Counted from the stretch's first letter, positions 28,702-39,104 are shown. The stretch is 60,431 nt of DNA from Caryophanales bacterium UBA6768 (GCA_002453315.1 DKGO01000148.1:1-60431), one strand, 5' to 3'. The notes: a model not told the origin generated them from the letters alone. A program made the numbers and translations.

Positions 28702-29033
28702 GAAATAACCCTGTTAAATCGAGTTATTGATAAATTCAATCACTTTCCATCGGCTTAGCTTCAGCTAACCTTGTTAAGTGGATACTTATCTAAGTTGATT
28801 GATTTTTGGCTTTCGGCCAATAAATTCAGCAATTCAACACTAAACTACAACAAAAGTAAAATTGTGGCAAGGACGGAAACCGAAAGGAAAAAATGACCGC
28901 TAAATAAATAGAGGCTGGGATAAACTTAAAGTACCCAGCCTCCTAAATTACTATTATTAATGTTCATGCCTGAATATTTCACTATCTATAGCAGTAAACG
29001 AGGAGGACATATTATTTTTGTCCCAGCCTCATT
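28702..29033. other. Intergenic region with degenerate repeats
   Basis: No gene. It holds a dispersed-repeat copy at about 28741-28795 (CGGCTTAGCTTCAGCTAACC), related to one at about 48208-48270, and the GAGGCTGGGA inverted repeat described separately. Confidence 0.6.
28911..29030. repeat. GAGGCTGGGA inverted-repeat unit (about 120 bp), MITE- or terminator-like
   Basis: GAGGCTGGGATAAA (28911-28924) can pair with a close GTACCCAGCCTC (28931-28942) or with a distant TTTTTGTCCCAGCCTC (29015-29030). The two pairings exclude each other. The distal arm, read on the minus strand, lies just past the bactofilin stop, so it may also terminate that operon. Confidence 0.7.
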
Positions 29034-29450
29034 TTATTTGAATGAAGATTGTTCGATTCTTTCATTTTCATTTAAATTTTGGATGAAATGATGAGAATCT
29101 TCCGAATTACTTATATTACTTGTCCCATTAAAGATACCACCTTCTTCAATAATGAGACCATTTGATGTTATCGTACCATTTAAAATACCGGTTGATTTTA
29201 AATATATTTTCCCTGTTACGGAAACATCTCCTTTAACCTCACCGGAAATGTACAAATTTTTGGCCTGAATATACGGTTCTGCTGTAGCTTCTTTGCCAAT
29301 ATATACATCTCCTTCACAACTAATTTCTCCAATTAATTTGCCATCAATTCGTAGGCTCTTAGGATGAATTATTTTCCCTTCAATTGTTGTCATGGAACTA
29401 ATAATTGTATCGATTGTTCCATAGTCTTGCTTTTGTTTTTTACCAAACAT
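29034..29450 (-). CDS. Bactofilin (polymer-forming cytoskeletal protein)
   Basis: Self-assembling beta-helix filament protein that localises envelope enzymes. 138 residues with repeated beta-helical rungs from IEGKIIHPKSLRIDGKLIGE through LNGTITSNGLIIEEGGIFNG. It lies 27 bases downstream of the M23 peptidase gene, a pairing seen in many bacteria and thought to target the hydrolase for cell shape. Confidence 0.92.
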   Translation of the reverse strand: MFGKKQKQDYGTIDTIISSMTTIEGKIIHPKSLRIDGKLIGEISCEGDVYIGKEATAEPYIQAKNLYISGEVKGDVSVTGKIYLKSTGILNGTITSNGLIIEEGGIFNGTSNISNSEDSHHFIQNLNENERIEQSSFK

Positions 29451-29477
29451 TCACTTCGCCTCGCCCCTCAGAATAAT

Positions 29478-30449
29478 TTATTTCAATGAATCAATAAATT
29501 CTTTTGGATGGATAAGTTCACCATTCTTTTTAATTTCAAAATGTAGATGTGGTCCAGTACTCCTACCAGTACTTCCTACTCGTCCTATCAGATCACCTTT
29601 TTTGACATACTCACCTGTTTTTACTGTATAGTTCAATAAATGCCCGTATAATGTTTGAAATGATTGGTTATGTTGGATTTGCACTGCATTACCATAACCA
29701 CCATTATAGGATGCAGAAATTACTTTGCCATCACCACTAGCATATACAGGATCACCATAATTCCCTCTTATGTCAATCCCTGTATGGACAGATGTTCTCC
29801 TATTAAATGGGTCAGTTCGTTTTCCAAAATCAGAGGTAATAAAATATGTATTTACTGGCCATTTTGTCGGAACAAAGTTCATTTCATCATTTGTCTTTTC
29901 TAGCATTGATAATGTATCTTCAAGCCGATTAATTAATAATTTGGATTGTTTACCATTACGTGAAGTTAAATTCATGACATATTCTTCAGCCCCATTTTCA
30001 TCATTCAATAAAATATCTGTTTGGAAATCATCTAGATCATCCTCTATTGGAATTTCAATGCCACCAATTCCGGGCAAATCAACAGGTAGGCTTTCTATAT
30101 GTTCCCGAAGTTCAGTCTCCAATTGATTTAATGTATTTAATTGGTTTCTAACTTTTGTAGCTCTTTCTTCCAGTCTTGTTACTTGGGTTAGAAGTTTGTC
30201 TGACCTCTCAGTTTGTGTTGAAAGTTTTAATTTTAACTGATTGTTAATTTCTATTTGTTCATTTTCTAAAGTTTTTAATTTGTGAGTTTTATCAACATAA
30301 TACACAAGTGTAACAATAGGTATAATGAAAATTAATAAGACGAGTGGTATAATATAGTTAGGCAACTTATAGCGACTTACGTTTTTTTCTAAGTTGGCTG
30401 GCAAGATTGTTATGGTAAATGATTGGAATAACTTTTTAATATGTTTCAT
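29478..30449 (-). CDS. Membrane-anchored M23 (LytM-type) peptidase with coiled coil
   Basis: A predicted peptidoglycan endopeptidase. 323 residues: cytoplasmic N-terminus, membrane helix about 32-52, coiled coil about 55-120, linker, and M23 domain about 200-320. The zinc site is complete: His222 and Asp226 (SVHTGIDIRG) with His301/His303 (GPHLHFEI), plus His270 (LYGH). Co-transcribed with the bactofilin gene downstream. Confidence 0.93.
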   Translation of the reverse strand: MKHIKKLFQSFTITILPANLEKNVSRYKLPNYIIPLVLLIFIIPIVTLVYYVDKTHKLKTLENEQIEINNQLKLKLSTQTERSDKLLTQVTRLEERATKVRNQLNTLNQLETELREHIESLPVDLPGIGGIEIPIEDDLDDFQTDILLNDENGAEEYVMNLTSRNGKQSKLLINRLEDTLSMLEKTNDEMNFVPTKWPVNTYFITSDFGKRTDPFNRRTSVHTGIDIRGNYGDPVYASGDGKVISASYNGGYGNAVQIQHNQSFQTLYGHLLNYTVKTGEYVKKGDLIGRVGSTGRSTGPHLHFEIKKNGELIHPKEFIDSLK

Positions 30450-30668
30450 AAAACTTAACCTTCTTTCTAATTTTTTTACATTGGTATATTAAAGCAAATT
30501 ATCCAATTTCAACTATAAGCATATAGCATTATACTATAAGTTTTCATTTTATCAAACTAAATATTCAAATTGTAAACTTTGTAACCAATATTTAATATTA
30601 GCCCTTTTACCCTATTATTATAGTAAAGCCAAAGGCCCATATATCTATACTAGAAAAAGGTGATTTCA

Positions 30669-31094
30669 GTGTTAAATCGTACAGAAATTGAAGTAAGGTA
30701 CCAAGAAACAGATCAAATGGGAGTAGTATATCATGCTAACTATTTAGTATGGTTTGAAATAGGTAGAACGAAATTTATTGAACAGTTAGGCTTTAAATAT
30801 GCTGAATTGGAACAACAGCAAGTCGTTTCACCTGTAATAGATTTAGAGATTAACTACAAACGACCAGCACGATATGGTGAAAAAGTGTATATTGAAACAA
30901 CGTTGGATCACTATGATGGATTAAGAACTATCTATGCCTATAAAATTTTTAATTATGATAATGATTTATTAGTCAAGGGTAAAACTACCCATGTTGTGGT
31001 AAAAAAGGATAATTTTCGACCTATTCGTTTAAAACAGGTTAATCCATCATGGGATCTAGCATATAGAAAAGTGATGAATGGGGAAATGTCATAA
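30669..31094 (+). CDS. yneP: Acyl-CoA thioesterase, 4HBT/YbgC family
   Basis: A hot-dog-fold thioesterase. GTG 30669 lies six bases after AAGGTGA; about 141 residues. The catalytic Asp region QETDQMGVVYHANYLVWFE is characteristic. The stop overlaps the yneQ ATG (TAATG), and this yneP-yneQ-yneR order matches B. subtilis upstream of parE. Confidence 0.9.
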   Translation: MLNRTEIEVRYQETDQMGVVYHANYLVWFEIGRTKFIEQLGFKYAELEQQQVVSPVIDLEINYKRPARYGEKVYIETTLDHYDGLRTIYAYKIFNYDNDLLVKGKTTHVVVKKDNFRPIRLKQVNPSWDLAYRKVMNGEMS

Positions 31095-31393
31095 TGGCAT
31101 TTGGCATTAATAGACAGGAATTAAAAGAATGGAAAATTCGCGTGGCATCCGGTGAAATTGCATTTTTAACTCATTATTGGCAAGATAGTCGTTTTAAAGA
31201 TTGTTATACAGTAACAAAAGTTGGCTGTAATGATATTAATAAATTAAAAACTTGGGGGAGAACTTACTCCTTAAAGGAAGAATGGATTGATCGACATTCA
31301 CATTTTCCCCATTTTGATTTATTCGGGAAACTTCAAAAAGACATTCTAATAATAGAAGGCTATGAGCATCATATAAGGAGATTTAATCTGTAA
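31094..31393 (+). CDS. yneQ: YneQ-like conserved hypothetical protein
   Basis: 99 residues, soluble, rich in Trp and His (WQDSRFKDCYTVTKV, DRHSHFPHFDLFG). Function unknown; identified mainly by position after yneP and size. Confidence 0.65.
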   Translation: MAFGINRQELKEWKIRVASGEIAFLTHYWQDSRFKDCYTVTKVGCNDINKLKTWGRTYSLKEEWIDRHSHFPHFDLFGKLQKDILIIEGYEHHIRRFNL

Positions 31394-31477
31394 GTGACAG
31401 GTTTATTGATACGGTATGTAATAAATAACTATCAGGAATAAAAAATGAATAAGTGGCCTTAAAATAAACCATCATAT

Positions 31478-31777
31478 TTAATTTGAAGTAGCAACATAGG
31501 AAAATAAAGGTTCATGTAATTTATCGTCAAACTGTATATGTAAATCATTATTTTCAAAATACCAAACATCACTTTCCTCAATAAAAAAATCAATTTTTTC
31601 AACAGTAATTAATGTATGGGGTTGGACGGGTTTTTGTACATTTACCCCTAAGGAAAATCCAGGAACATTTCCTCCCATACCACCATACCTAACAAAAAAT
31701 CGAATTGTATCATTTTCTTTCAAATTTAGTTCATTTATATACCAATTTGCTGCTTCATTTGAAATGATAATTTTCAT
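31478..31777 (-). CDS. yneR: HesB/YneR-like iron-sulfur-type domain protein
   Basis: 99 residues of the HesB-like (Fe-S biosynthesis) fold: NEAANWYINELNLKENDTIR at the start and RYGGMGGNVPGFSLGV in the middle. Unlike true A-type carriers it lacks the C-terminal CGCG cysteines and has none of the three ligands, as in the YneR subfamily, so iron binding is unlikely. Good ribosome site (GGAGGG) before ATG. Confidence 0.8.
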   Translation of the reverse strand: MKIIISNEAANWYINELNLKENDTIRFFVRYGGMGGNVPGFSLGVNVQKPVQPHTLITVEKIDFFIEESDVWYFENNDLHIQFDDKLHEPLFSYVATSN

Positions 31778-31833
31778 ACTTTACCCTCCATCATTAGTGA
31801 ATGTCTCATATAATCCTTAATGGACACACTTAT

Positions 31834-32061
31834 TTATTGCTCTTCTTTATTTTTGGGTACTAGGTCAACTCCACCTGGGTGGAATGGGTGACACTTACTA
31901 ATTCGAACCACTGTTAAATATGTTCCTTTTATTGCCCCATGCCGTTGATAACTTTCTAAACTATATTGTGAACATGTAGGGTAAAAACGACATGTTGGTG
32001 GCTTTATTGGACTAATTATCTTTTGATAAATACGTATAAAAAATATAAAAACATGCTTCAT
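31834..32061 (-). CDS. yidD: Membrane protein insertion efficiency factor YidD
   Basis: 75 residues from ATG 32061 (GAAGGGGT just upstream); a longer in-frame TTG-type start would overlap folE2. The family core is complete: [35 protein letters not shown] with CxxxP-TCS cysteines, and [13 protein letters not shown]. It associates with the inner membrane and helps YidC/SpoIIIJ-type insertion. Confidence 0.95.
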   Translation of the reverse strand: MKHVFIFFIRIYQKIISPIKPPTCRFYPTCSQYSLESYQRHGAIKGTYLTVVRISKCHPFHPGGVDLVPKNKEEQ

Positions 32062-32077
32062 TTTACCCCTTCTTAAG

Positions 32078-33007
32078 CTATTCTTTTGTCTTGTCAAAGT
32101 TTATTGTTGCTATGGCATCGTGCATATGAATTGATTCTTCATTCCGACATGATACCGAGAATTTGGAAATATACGGTGTTTCATATAAGTCGGCTGCAAC
32201 TAAACGAACCATGTCTTCAACAAATCTTGGATTTTCATAGGCATTTTCCGTTACTAATTTTTCATCAACCCGTTTAAGAACAGGGTGAATCATTGCGCTG
32301 GCATTTGTTTCTGCTGCCTCAAGAAGATCATTCATCCAATCAATCGCGGAATTTGCCACTTCATTCGTAAAGACAACATCCATCGTTACAATACCACGTT
32401 GGCTATGGGCGCTATATTCACTAATTTCTTTAGAACAGGGACATAATGTTGTCACCATTGTAGAAAGAGCCCCTTTATAATTAAAAGTACCATCGGCCAT
32501 ATACGTGACATTGAAGGTGACATTGGCATGATTAAAACCGGGTAATTTTGAATTAGGTCCTAAACGTTCATAAAACCAAGGAAATTCAACTTCAATTGTA
32601 GCAGTTTCTTGCTCTAATCGTCTTTGAAGCCGCATTGTAAAATCCTTTAATGACGTAAAGGATACAGGAAATCCATTATTACTAGACTGTTCAATTTCTT
32701 CCAAAAATCTGCTCATATTTGTCCCTTTACTCATACGATCAATGTTTGAAGTTAATGTAAAAGTCCCAATTGTTGGTTGTGATGGAGCATTTTCACTTTC
32801 AATGATGATTGGATACTTTACATTACTTACTCCAACTGAATCTATTGCAAATAAAAAATCTTTATTCAAATTTTGTAAATCAACCATTTCCTTTTTTGTT
32901 GTAGGTTTTGTTCTAGGTCCTGGTGGAACGGATCCAAAAATTTGATGCCTTTCATTTTTAGAAGGTAGGATTGTTTTCCCTTCTGATTTTCTCGTTAATT
33001 TAGTCAT
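32078..33007 (-). CDS. folE2: GTP cyclohydrolase IB (FolE2, COG1469)
   Basis: Zinc-independent first step of folate synthesis from GTP. 309 residues. [34 protein letters not shown] with the active-site Glu, and [20 protein letters not shown] with the conserved Cys and His identify the family. In B. subtilis folE2 is Zur-regulated; I do not see a convincing Zur box upstream here. Ribosome site AAGGAG six bases before ATG. Confidence 0.95.
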   Translation of the reverse strand: MTKLTRKSEGKTILPSKNERHQIFGSVPPGPRTKPTTKKEMVDLQNLNKDFLFAIDSVGVSNVKYPIIIESENAPSQPTIGTFTLTSNIDRMSKGTNMSRFLEEIEQSSNNGFPVSFTSLKDFTMRLQRRLEQETATIEVEFPWFYERLGPNSKLPGFNHANVTFNVTYMADGTFNYKGALSTMVTTLCPCSKEISEYSAHSQRGIVTMDVVFTNEVANSAIDWMNDLLEAAETNASAMIHPVLKRVDEKLVTENAYENPRFVEDMVRLVAADLYETPYISKFSVSCRNEESIHMHDAIATINFDKTKE

Positions 33008-33131
33008 TTCTTTCTCCTTGAAAACAATAATATAGTTTCATAAAAGTATACGAAAAACAAACTGTTGTTTCAATAAATCTGTTTGGTAAAGTTTCGTATA
33101 TGAACGGAAAATAACCTAGTTTGTAAAGTGA

Positions 33132-33725
33132 CTACATCCATGTAATTTTAGGTTCAGTTTTATCCTTAATTCGTTTAATATTTTCTCGATGACGATAAAA
33201 TACAAATATTGTTAAAGCAAATATGAGAGTAAACAACAACCAATCTTGCATGATTAATGTAATAATAGATGCGACAACCCCTGTAATGAGAGAGGCTAAC
33301 GATACATATTTAGAAAAATATAAGCTTAAAATAAATGTTAAAAAGATAGTGATAAATAAAATTGGATGGACTCCCAGAATGATTCCTCCAGACGTGGCAA
33401 CGGCTTTACCACCTTTAAATTTTGCAAATAATGGATATGTATGGCCTACCACCGCAAAAACACCTACAAGTAATCTCGATACATCTATATCAAAGTAAAA
33501 ACTAGCCATTAATGGTATAATTGTAGCTATGGTTCCTTTTAAAATATCTGCTAATGTGACAATGATTCCGGCCCTTTTCCCTAACACTCTAAAGGCATTT
33601 GTTGCCCCTAAATTGCCACTTCCATGTTCCCGAACATCAATTTTATAGCCTACTTTACCGACAATTAGTGCTGACGGGATGGAACCTAATAAGTAGGCAA
33701 TGATAAAAAATATAATATATTCCAT
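33132..33725 (-). CDS. plsY: Acyl-phosphate glycerol-3-phosphate acyltransferase
   Basis: First acylation of glycerol-3-phosphate in phospholipid synthesis. 197 residues, about five membrane helices. Three family motifs: [11 protein letters not shown] (near 15), [16 protein letters not shown] (near 36), and [21 protein letters not shown] (near 98). Confidence 0.96.
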   Translation of the reverse strand: MEYIIFFIIAYLLGSIPSALIVGKVGYKIDVREHGSGNLGATNAFRVLGKRAGIIVTLADILKGTIATIIPLMASFYFDIDVSRLLVGVFAVVGHTYPLFAKFKGGKAVATSGGIILGVHPILFITIFLTFILSLYFSKYVSLASLITGVVASIITLIMQDWLLFTLIFALTIFVFYRHRENIKRIKDKTEPKITWM

Positions 33726-33965
33726 TACTAACCTTCTTTCATCTTATGTATATCGCTATTTTATCATAATTTTATGTAAAGTAATAATGACAGATAAGTT
33801 AGACAATGCTTATACTTTTATTTGTGGCTTTTATTTTATATTTAATTTCTTGCTATATTACTTAATGTATAACCCTGTCATTATTTGCTTGGGACTTGCC
33901 AATCATTCATTTAGTATAAACTATGATACACTATGAATAGCGATGACAATATCGGAGGTGAGCCT

Positions 33966-34379
33966 ATGTCATGGGAAAATCCTTCTAATGACCAGATGGC
34001 CAAAATATTAAAAGAAGCAAGATCGATTGCTGTTGTCGGGCTTTCCGACAATCCTGGACGAACGTCCTATCAAATTGCAAAGGAAATGCAACGTCACGGC
34101 TATAAAATTATTCCTGTGAATCCGATGGTAGAAAAGGTATTAGGGGAAAAAGCCTATTCGTCGTTATTAGAAATAAATGAACCAATTGATATTATCAATG
34201 TTTTTAGACGCTCGGAGTTTTTACCAGAAATAGCAAAAGAGGCAGTTCAGACTAATTGTTCTGTTTTTTGGGCACAACTTGGTGTCGTAAATGAGGAGGC
34301 TTATCATTTTTTACAAAATAATGATGTCACTGTTATTATGGACACGTGTATTAAAGTTGTTCATTCAATTTATCTTTAG
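33966..34379 (+). CDS. yneT: CoA-binding (Rossmann) protein YneT
   Basis: 137 residues from ATG 33966, just four bases after GGAGGTGA. SIAVVGLSDNPGRTSYQIAK is the CoA-binding loop, and DIINVFRRSEFLPEIAKEA and VFWAQLGVVNEEA are typical of COG1832. Function unknown. Located next to plsY and upstream of parE as in B. subtilis. Confidence 0.9.
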   Translation: MSWENPSNDQMAKILKEARSIAVVGLSDNPGRTSYQIAKEMQRHGYKIIPVNPMVEKVLGEKAYSSLLEINEPIDIINVFRRSEFLPEIAKEAVQTNCSVFWAQLGVVNEEAYHFLQNNDVTVIMDTCIKVVHSIYL

Positions 34380-34388
34380 ATCAAATAG

Positions 34389-34424
34389 AGATGACACTTC
34401 TAGCATAAGGGCGTCATCTTTTTT
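34389..34424 (+). terminator. yneT terminator
   Basis: AGATGAC/GTCATCT at 34389-34419 with a 17-base loop, followed by TTTTTT. Confidence 0.8.
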
Positions 34425-34608
34425 ATGCTAAAATAATTGGACATCTGTATTAATATTTATTTACACCTTCTTGAAAAATTATTGCGTCATTCATGATTTT
34501 TGTATAATATTGCTATAGGGATAAAATGACATATTAGATTTATACTTTATTGTAACAACATTATGAAGTGAAACGATGATAGATTTTTAAAAAGGAGTCG
34601 AACTTTAG

Positions 34609-36546
34609 TTGGTAGATCAAATTAAACATTACTCAGAAGCTTCTATTCAAGTATTAGAAGGCCTAGATGCCGTTAGAAAAAGACCAGCCATGTATATTGG
34701 TAGCACCGACATAAAAGGATTACACCATTTGGCTTATGAAATTTTTGATAATGCGATAGATGAAGCGTTAGCAGGATATGGTAAAAAAATTAATGTCACT
34801 ATTCATCAAGACGGAAGTCTTTCTGTTGAAGATTATGGACGTGGAATTCCTACTGGGATACATGAAACAGGAAGACCAACAACCGAAGTCATTTTTACCA
34901 TTTTACATGCCGGTGGAAAGTTTGGACAAGGTGGATACAAGGCAAGTGGAGGCCTACATGGTGTCGGGGCTGCTGTTGTGAATGCGCTTTCTGAATGGTT
35001 TGAAGTAACTACATATCGTGACGGGTTTGAATATCGTCAAACCTTTCACCAAGGAGGAAAACCGAAGACTGATTTGCAAAAAATTGGACCAGCAAAAAGG
35101 ACTGGTACAAAAATCCACTTTCAGCCTGACAGGACTTTATTTACAACGGTAAATTTTATTTATGAAACGATTGCCGAAAGATTAAGGGAGTCCGCATTTT
35201 TGTTTAAAAATTTATCAATTACTTTTACAGATGAACGAAATGGTGTTGTGGAAACCTACGATTATGCCGATGGATTAATTTCTTTTATTCATTATTTAAA
35301 TGAAGGTAAAAATACATTACATGATGTTATTGCTTTTGAAGGGGAACAACAAGGAATGGAAGTGGAGATTGCCTTTCAATTTTCAGATAGTTTCACTGAG
35401 AACATTCACTCATTTGTTAATCATGTGCGAACAAAAGATGGAGGAAGTCATGAAATTGGGACTCGAACTGCAATAACGAGGACATTTAATGATTATGCGC
35501 GTCGTAATAATTTCTTAAAAGAGAAAGATAAAAACTTAGATGGAAATGATATCCGTGAAGGATTAACCGCCATCATATCAATCAGAGTACCTGAAGAATT
35601 ACTACAATTTGAAGGACAGACGAAAGGGAGACTTGGCACCCCTGAAGCGCGTTCAGCCGTAGATGCCATCGTTTCAGAGAAGTTTTTATATTTTTTAGAA
35701 GAGAATGGCACAACGTCAAAAAAGTTAGTTGAAAAGGCGATGAAGGCTAGGGATGCCCGTGAGGCGGCTAAAAAGGCCCGTGAAGACGCTAGAAGTGATA
35801 AAAAAAATAAACGAAGAGATACGATTTTAAGTGGAAAACTAACCCCAGCCCAATCACGAAATGTAGAAAAAAATGAATTATTTTTAGTTGAAGGTGATTC
35901 AGCGGGAGGTTCAGCAAAACAGGGAAGGGACCGTTTATTTCAGGCAATCTTACCTTTACGAGGGAAAGTGATTAATTCCGAAAAAGCAAAATTAGAAGAG
36001 GTATTAAAAAATGAGGAGATTGCAACGATTATTCATACAATCGGTGCTGGAATAGGCACGGACTTCAATTTAGATGCAGTTCGTTATCATAAAATCATTA
36101 TTATGACGGATGCTGATACTGATGGTGCCCATATACAGGTTTTACTATTAACGTTCTTTTATCGTTACATGCGACCACTAATTCAAGCAGGAAAAGTATA
36201 TATTGCCTTACCCCCATTATTTAAAATAGCAAAGGGAAAAGGGAAAAAAGAACAAATTGAATATGTGTGGGAAGAAAGCGAAATGGAAGCAACGATTAAA
36301 AAGATGGGAACAGGTTATACAATCCAACGTTATAAAGGATTAGGGGAAATGAATGCTGATCAATTATGGGAAACAACGATGAATCCCGAAACTAGAACTT
36401 TAATCCGGGTGACAATGGATAACGTTACTCAGGCGGAAAGAAGGGTAACGACATTGATGGGGGATAAAGTTGCACCAAGACGTACGTGGATTGAAGAAAA
36501 CGTGCAATTTGGTTTAGAAGAATCTGATAATATTTTAGAAAATTAA
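34609..36546 (+). CDS. parE: DNA topoisomerase IV subunit B
   Basis: ATPase subunit of the decatenating topoisomerase. 645 residues: GHKL ATPase (about 20-230) with EIFDNAIDEALAG and GLHGVGAAVVNALS, transducer, and TOPRIM domain with EGDSAGGSAKQGRDR and TDADTDGAH (about 500). TTG start; the ribosome site AAAGGAG is 11 bases away, a little distant. Confidence 0.97.
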   Translation: MVDQIKHYSEASIQVLEGLDAVRKRPAMYIGSTDIKGLHHLAYEIFDNAIDEALAGYGKKINVTIHQDGSLSVEDYGRGIPTGIHETGRPTTEVIFTILHAGGKFGQGGYKASGGLHGVGAAVVNALSEWFEVTTYRDGFEYRQTFHQGGKPKTDLQKIGPAKRTGTKIHFQPDRTLFTTVNFIYETIAERLRESAFLFKNLSITFTDERNGVVETYDYADGLISFIHYLNEGKNTLHDVIAFEGEQQGMEVEIAFQFSDSFTENIHSFVNHVRTKDGGSHEIGTRTAITRTFNDYARRNNFLKEKDKNLDGNDIREGLTAIISIRVPEELLQFEGQTKGRLGTPEARSAVDAIVSEKFLYFLEENGTTSKKLVEKAMKARDAREAAKKAREDARSDKKNKRRDTILSGKLTPAQSRNVEKNELFLVEGDSAGGSAKQGRDRLFQAILPLRGKVINSEKAKLEEVLKNEEIATIIHTIGAGIGTDFNLDAVRYHKIIIMTDADTDGAHIQVLLLTFFYRYMRPLIQAGKVYIALPPLFKIAKGKGKKEQIEYVWEESEMEATIKKMGTGYTIQRYKGLGEMNADQLWETTMNPETRTLIRVTMDNVTQAERRVTTLMGDKVAPRRTWIEENVQFGLEESDNILEN

Positions 36547-36609
36547 ACGTTTGAATATAAAGATCTAACATAACATAGGTTGTTAAATATTTTAGGAAGG
36601 AGAATAATC

Positions 36610-39060
36610 ATGGCTCAACTACATTCAATGGTAGAATTACCGATAGAAAAAGTAATGGGAGACCGCTTCGGTCGTTATAGTAAATATATTATTCAAGAAA
36701 GGGCATTACCTGATGTACGAGATGGATTAAAGCCTGTACAAAGACGCATATTGTACGCAATGCATGTTGATCAAAATACCCACGATAAAAATTTTCGTAA
36801 AGCCGCAAAAACTGTTGGTACTGTGATTGGGAATTATCATCCTCATGGCGATAGTTCAGTATATGACGCAATGGTGCGATTAAGTCAAGATTGGAAAATG
36901 CGCTATTATTTAATTGAAATGCATGGTAACAATGGAAGTATTGATGGTGATCCACCAGCAGCCATGCGTTATACAGAGGCTAGATTGGCAAATATTTCTC
37001 AAGAATTACTGGAGAATATTGAAAAGGATACGGTTGATTTTATTCCAAATTTTGATGAAACAAATAAAGAACCAACTGTATTTCCAGCTAAATTACCAAA
37101 CTTATTAGTAAATGGCTCGACAGGTATTTCAGCAGGGTATGCCACTAACATTCCACCACATCATTTAGAAGAAGTTATCGATGCGATTATTTTAAAAATT
37201 GATAAACCCAAAGTGTCAGTCGATGAATTAATGACAAAAATAACTGGACCTGACTTTCCTACGGGTGGGATTGTTCAAGGAATAGATGGGATTAAGCAGG
37301 CGTTTGAAACAGGAAAAGGCAGGGTTATCCTACGGGGGAAAGTTAGAATAGAAAAAATGAAAGGGAATCGTGAACAAATCGTCATTTATGAAATCCCCTA
37401 TGAAGTAAATAAGGCGAATCTAGTTCGTAAAATTGATGAATTAAATGTTGATAAAAAGGTCGAAGGAATTGCTGAAGTAAGGGATGAAACTGATCGTACG
37501 GGCCTAAGAATTGTCATTGATTTGAAAAAGGATGCAGATAGTGAAGGAATATTAAATTTTTTATATAAAAATACGGAATTGCAAGTGATGTACCATTACA
37601 ACATGGTTGCCATTCAAGATAGAACTCCTAAATTATTATCATTACCAGCTATTCTTGATGCTTATATTCATCATCAAAAAGATGTGATTACTAGACAAAC
37701 AACCTTTGATTTGAAAAAGGCACAGGATCGTGCTCATATTGTTGAAGGTTTAATAAAGGCGATTTCTATTTTAGATGAATTAATACACACAATTCGTCAA
37801 TCGAAAAATAGGGCAGATGCAAAAGAAAATATTATTAATAAATATCATTTCACAGAAGCACAAGCAGATGCCATTTTATCTTTACAATTGTATCGTTTAA
37901 CAAATACAGATATTACCCAATTAACGAAAGAAAAAGCAACATTGCATTCCAATATTGCCACATATGAAGAAATTTTAAAACAACCTAAAGTACTCATGAA
38001 TTTAATGAAAAAGTCACTTCGAGATTTGAAAAAGATATATAAAAGCATGCGTTTAACAAAAATTGAAGCAGAAATAGAAGAGATTAAAATTAATATTGAA
38101 GTGACTGTTCCAAGTGAGACAACAATCGTTTCATTAACGAATGAGGGGTACATAAAACGAACAAGCCCAAGGTCTTATACAGCATCCAACGGAGTAGATA
38201 TTGGACTTAGGGATAAAGATTACGTATTACGAATAATAGAAATGAATACGACAGATACCATCCTGTTATTTACTAATTTTGGCAAATACATTTCAATCCC
38301 TGTTCATGAACTTCCGGATATACGATGGAAAGATTTAGGTCAACATATATCTAATATGGCTAATTTGGAACAAGACGAAAAGGTTGTTCAGTTTATCCCT
38401 GTTCGTGATTATCAAAAATCATCATTTTTAATATTCTTCACAAAACAAGGAATGGTGAAAAGGACGGTTTTGGGGGAATATGAAACAAATCGATCCTCTC
38501 GTAGTATTATTGCAATGAATTTACGTGAAGATGATGAAGTGATACGGGTGTTTGAGACTGATGGGGATCAAGATATCTTTATTGCGACGAAGAAAGGTTA
38601 TGGCCTATGGTTTGAGGAAGCGGATGTATCGACAGTTGGCTTACGTGCTTTAGGGGTCATTGCCATTCAATTAAAAACAGACGACCTAGTTATTAGTGCA
38701 TCAATATTTCCTAAAGAAACGAATCCATATTTATTGTTAATGACACAACGTGGCGCTAGTAAACGAATGAATTTGGCAAAATTTGATAAAACTTCGCGTG
38801 CTCGACGAGGGGTTATGATGTTACGAGATATTAAATCAAAACCACATGTGGTACAGCAATTTTATTTATTACATGAAAAAGTTACTTTCTTTTTGAAAAC
38901 AACAAAGGAAAAGAGCTTTACGATTACACCGTTTGAATTACCAATAAGTGAACGGCAAAGTAATGGATCATTTATTGTTGATGTTGATAATGATGGAGAT
39001 ATTGCATCTATGTGGCATGAAGTATCGTTAGAGGATCCATTTGTAGATGAAAATGAATAA
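36610..39060 (+). CDS. parC: DNA topoisomerase IV subunit A
   Basis: DNA-cutting subunit. The start ATG 36610 follows AAGGAG by seven bases (an in-frame TTG at 36580 lacks a site); 816 residues. Catalytic Tyr121 in AAMRYTEARL. The quinolone-determining region HPHGDSSVYDAM keeps Ser82 and Asp86 (equivalent to Ser80 and Glu84 of S. aureus), so no resistance change is seen. The C-terminal beta-pinwheel is about 490-805. Confidence 0.97.
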   Translation: MAQLHSMVELPIEKVMGDRFGRYSKYIIQERALPDVRDGLKPVQRRILYAMHVDQNTHDKNFRKAAKTVGTVIGNYHPHGDSSVYDAMVRLSQDWKMRYYLIEMHGNNGSIDGDPPAAMRYTEARLANISQELLENIEKDTVDFIPNFDETNKEPTVFPAKLPNLLVNGSTGISAGYATNIPPHHLEEVIDAIILKIDKPKVSVDELMTKITGPDFPTGGIVQGIDGIKQAFETGKGRVILRGKVRIEKMKGNREQIVIYEIPYEVNKANLVRKIDELNVDKKVEGIAEVRDETDRTGLRIVIDLKKDADSEGILNFLYKNTELQVMYHYNMVAIQDRTPKLLSLPAILDAYIHHQKDVITRQTTFDLKKAQDRAHIVEGLIKAISILDELIHTIRQSKNRADAKENIINKYHFTEAQADAILSLQLYRLTNTDITQLTKEKATLHSNIATYEEILKQPKVLMNLMKKSLRDLKKIYKSMRLTKIEAEIEEIKINIEVTVPSETTIVSLTNEGYIKRTSPRSYTASNGVDIGLRDKDYVLRIIEMNTTDTILLFTNFGKYISIPVHELPDIRWKDLGQHISNMANLEQDEKVVQFIPVRDYQKSSFLIFFTKQGMVKRTVLGEYETNRSSRSIIAMNLREDDEVIRVFETDGDQDIFIATKKGYGLWFEEADVSTVGLRALGVIAIQLKTDDLVISASIFPKETNPYLLLMTQRGASKRMNLAKFDKTSRARRGVMMLRDIKSKPHVVQQFYLLHEKVTFFLKTTKEKSFTITPFELPISERQSNGSFIVDVDNDGDIASMWHEVSLEDPFVDENE

Positions 39061-39104
39061 TTAAGAAATTAAGTTAATCCAAATTAGGGATGGAGGAGAA
39101 TATT

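Noticed and set aside
31834..32097. Longer YidD start at 32097
   Set aside because: Would overlap folE2 and add a non-conserved N-terminus; ATG 32061 has a suitable ribosome site and begins the conserved protein.
33008..33120. Possible Zur box upstream of folE2
   Set aside because: TTTCATAAAAGTATACGAAA is only loosely palindromic and does not match the AT-rich TCGTAAT-ATTACGA pattern.
33700..33936. 78-codon plus-strand frame between plsY and yneT
   Set aside because: Begins inside the divergent plsY gene, has no ribosome site, and consists of A+T-rich hydrophobic codons expected from promoter DNA.
36838..36880. Quinolone-resistance change in ParC
   Set aside because: The region HPHGDSSVYDAM keeps Ser82 and an acidic residue at 86, as in susceptible Bacillus.
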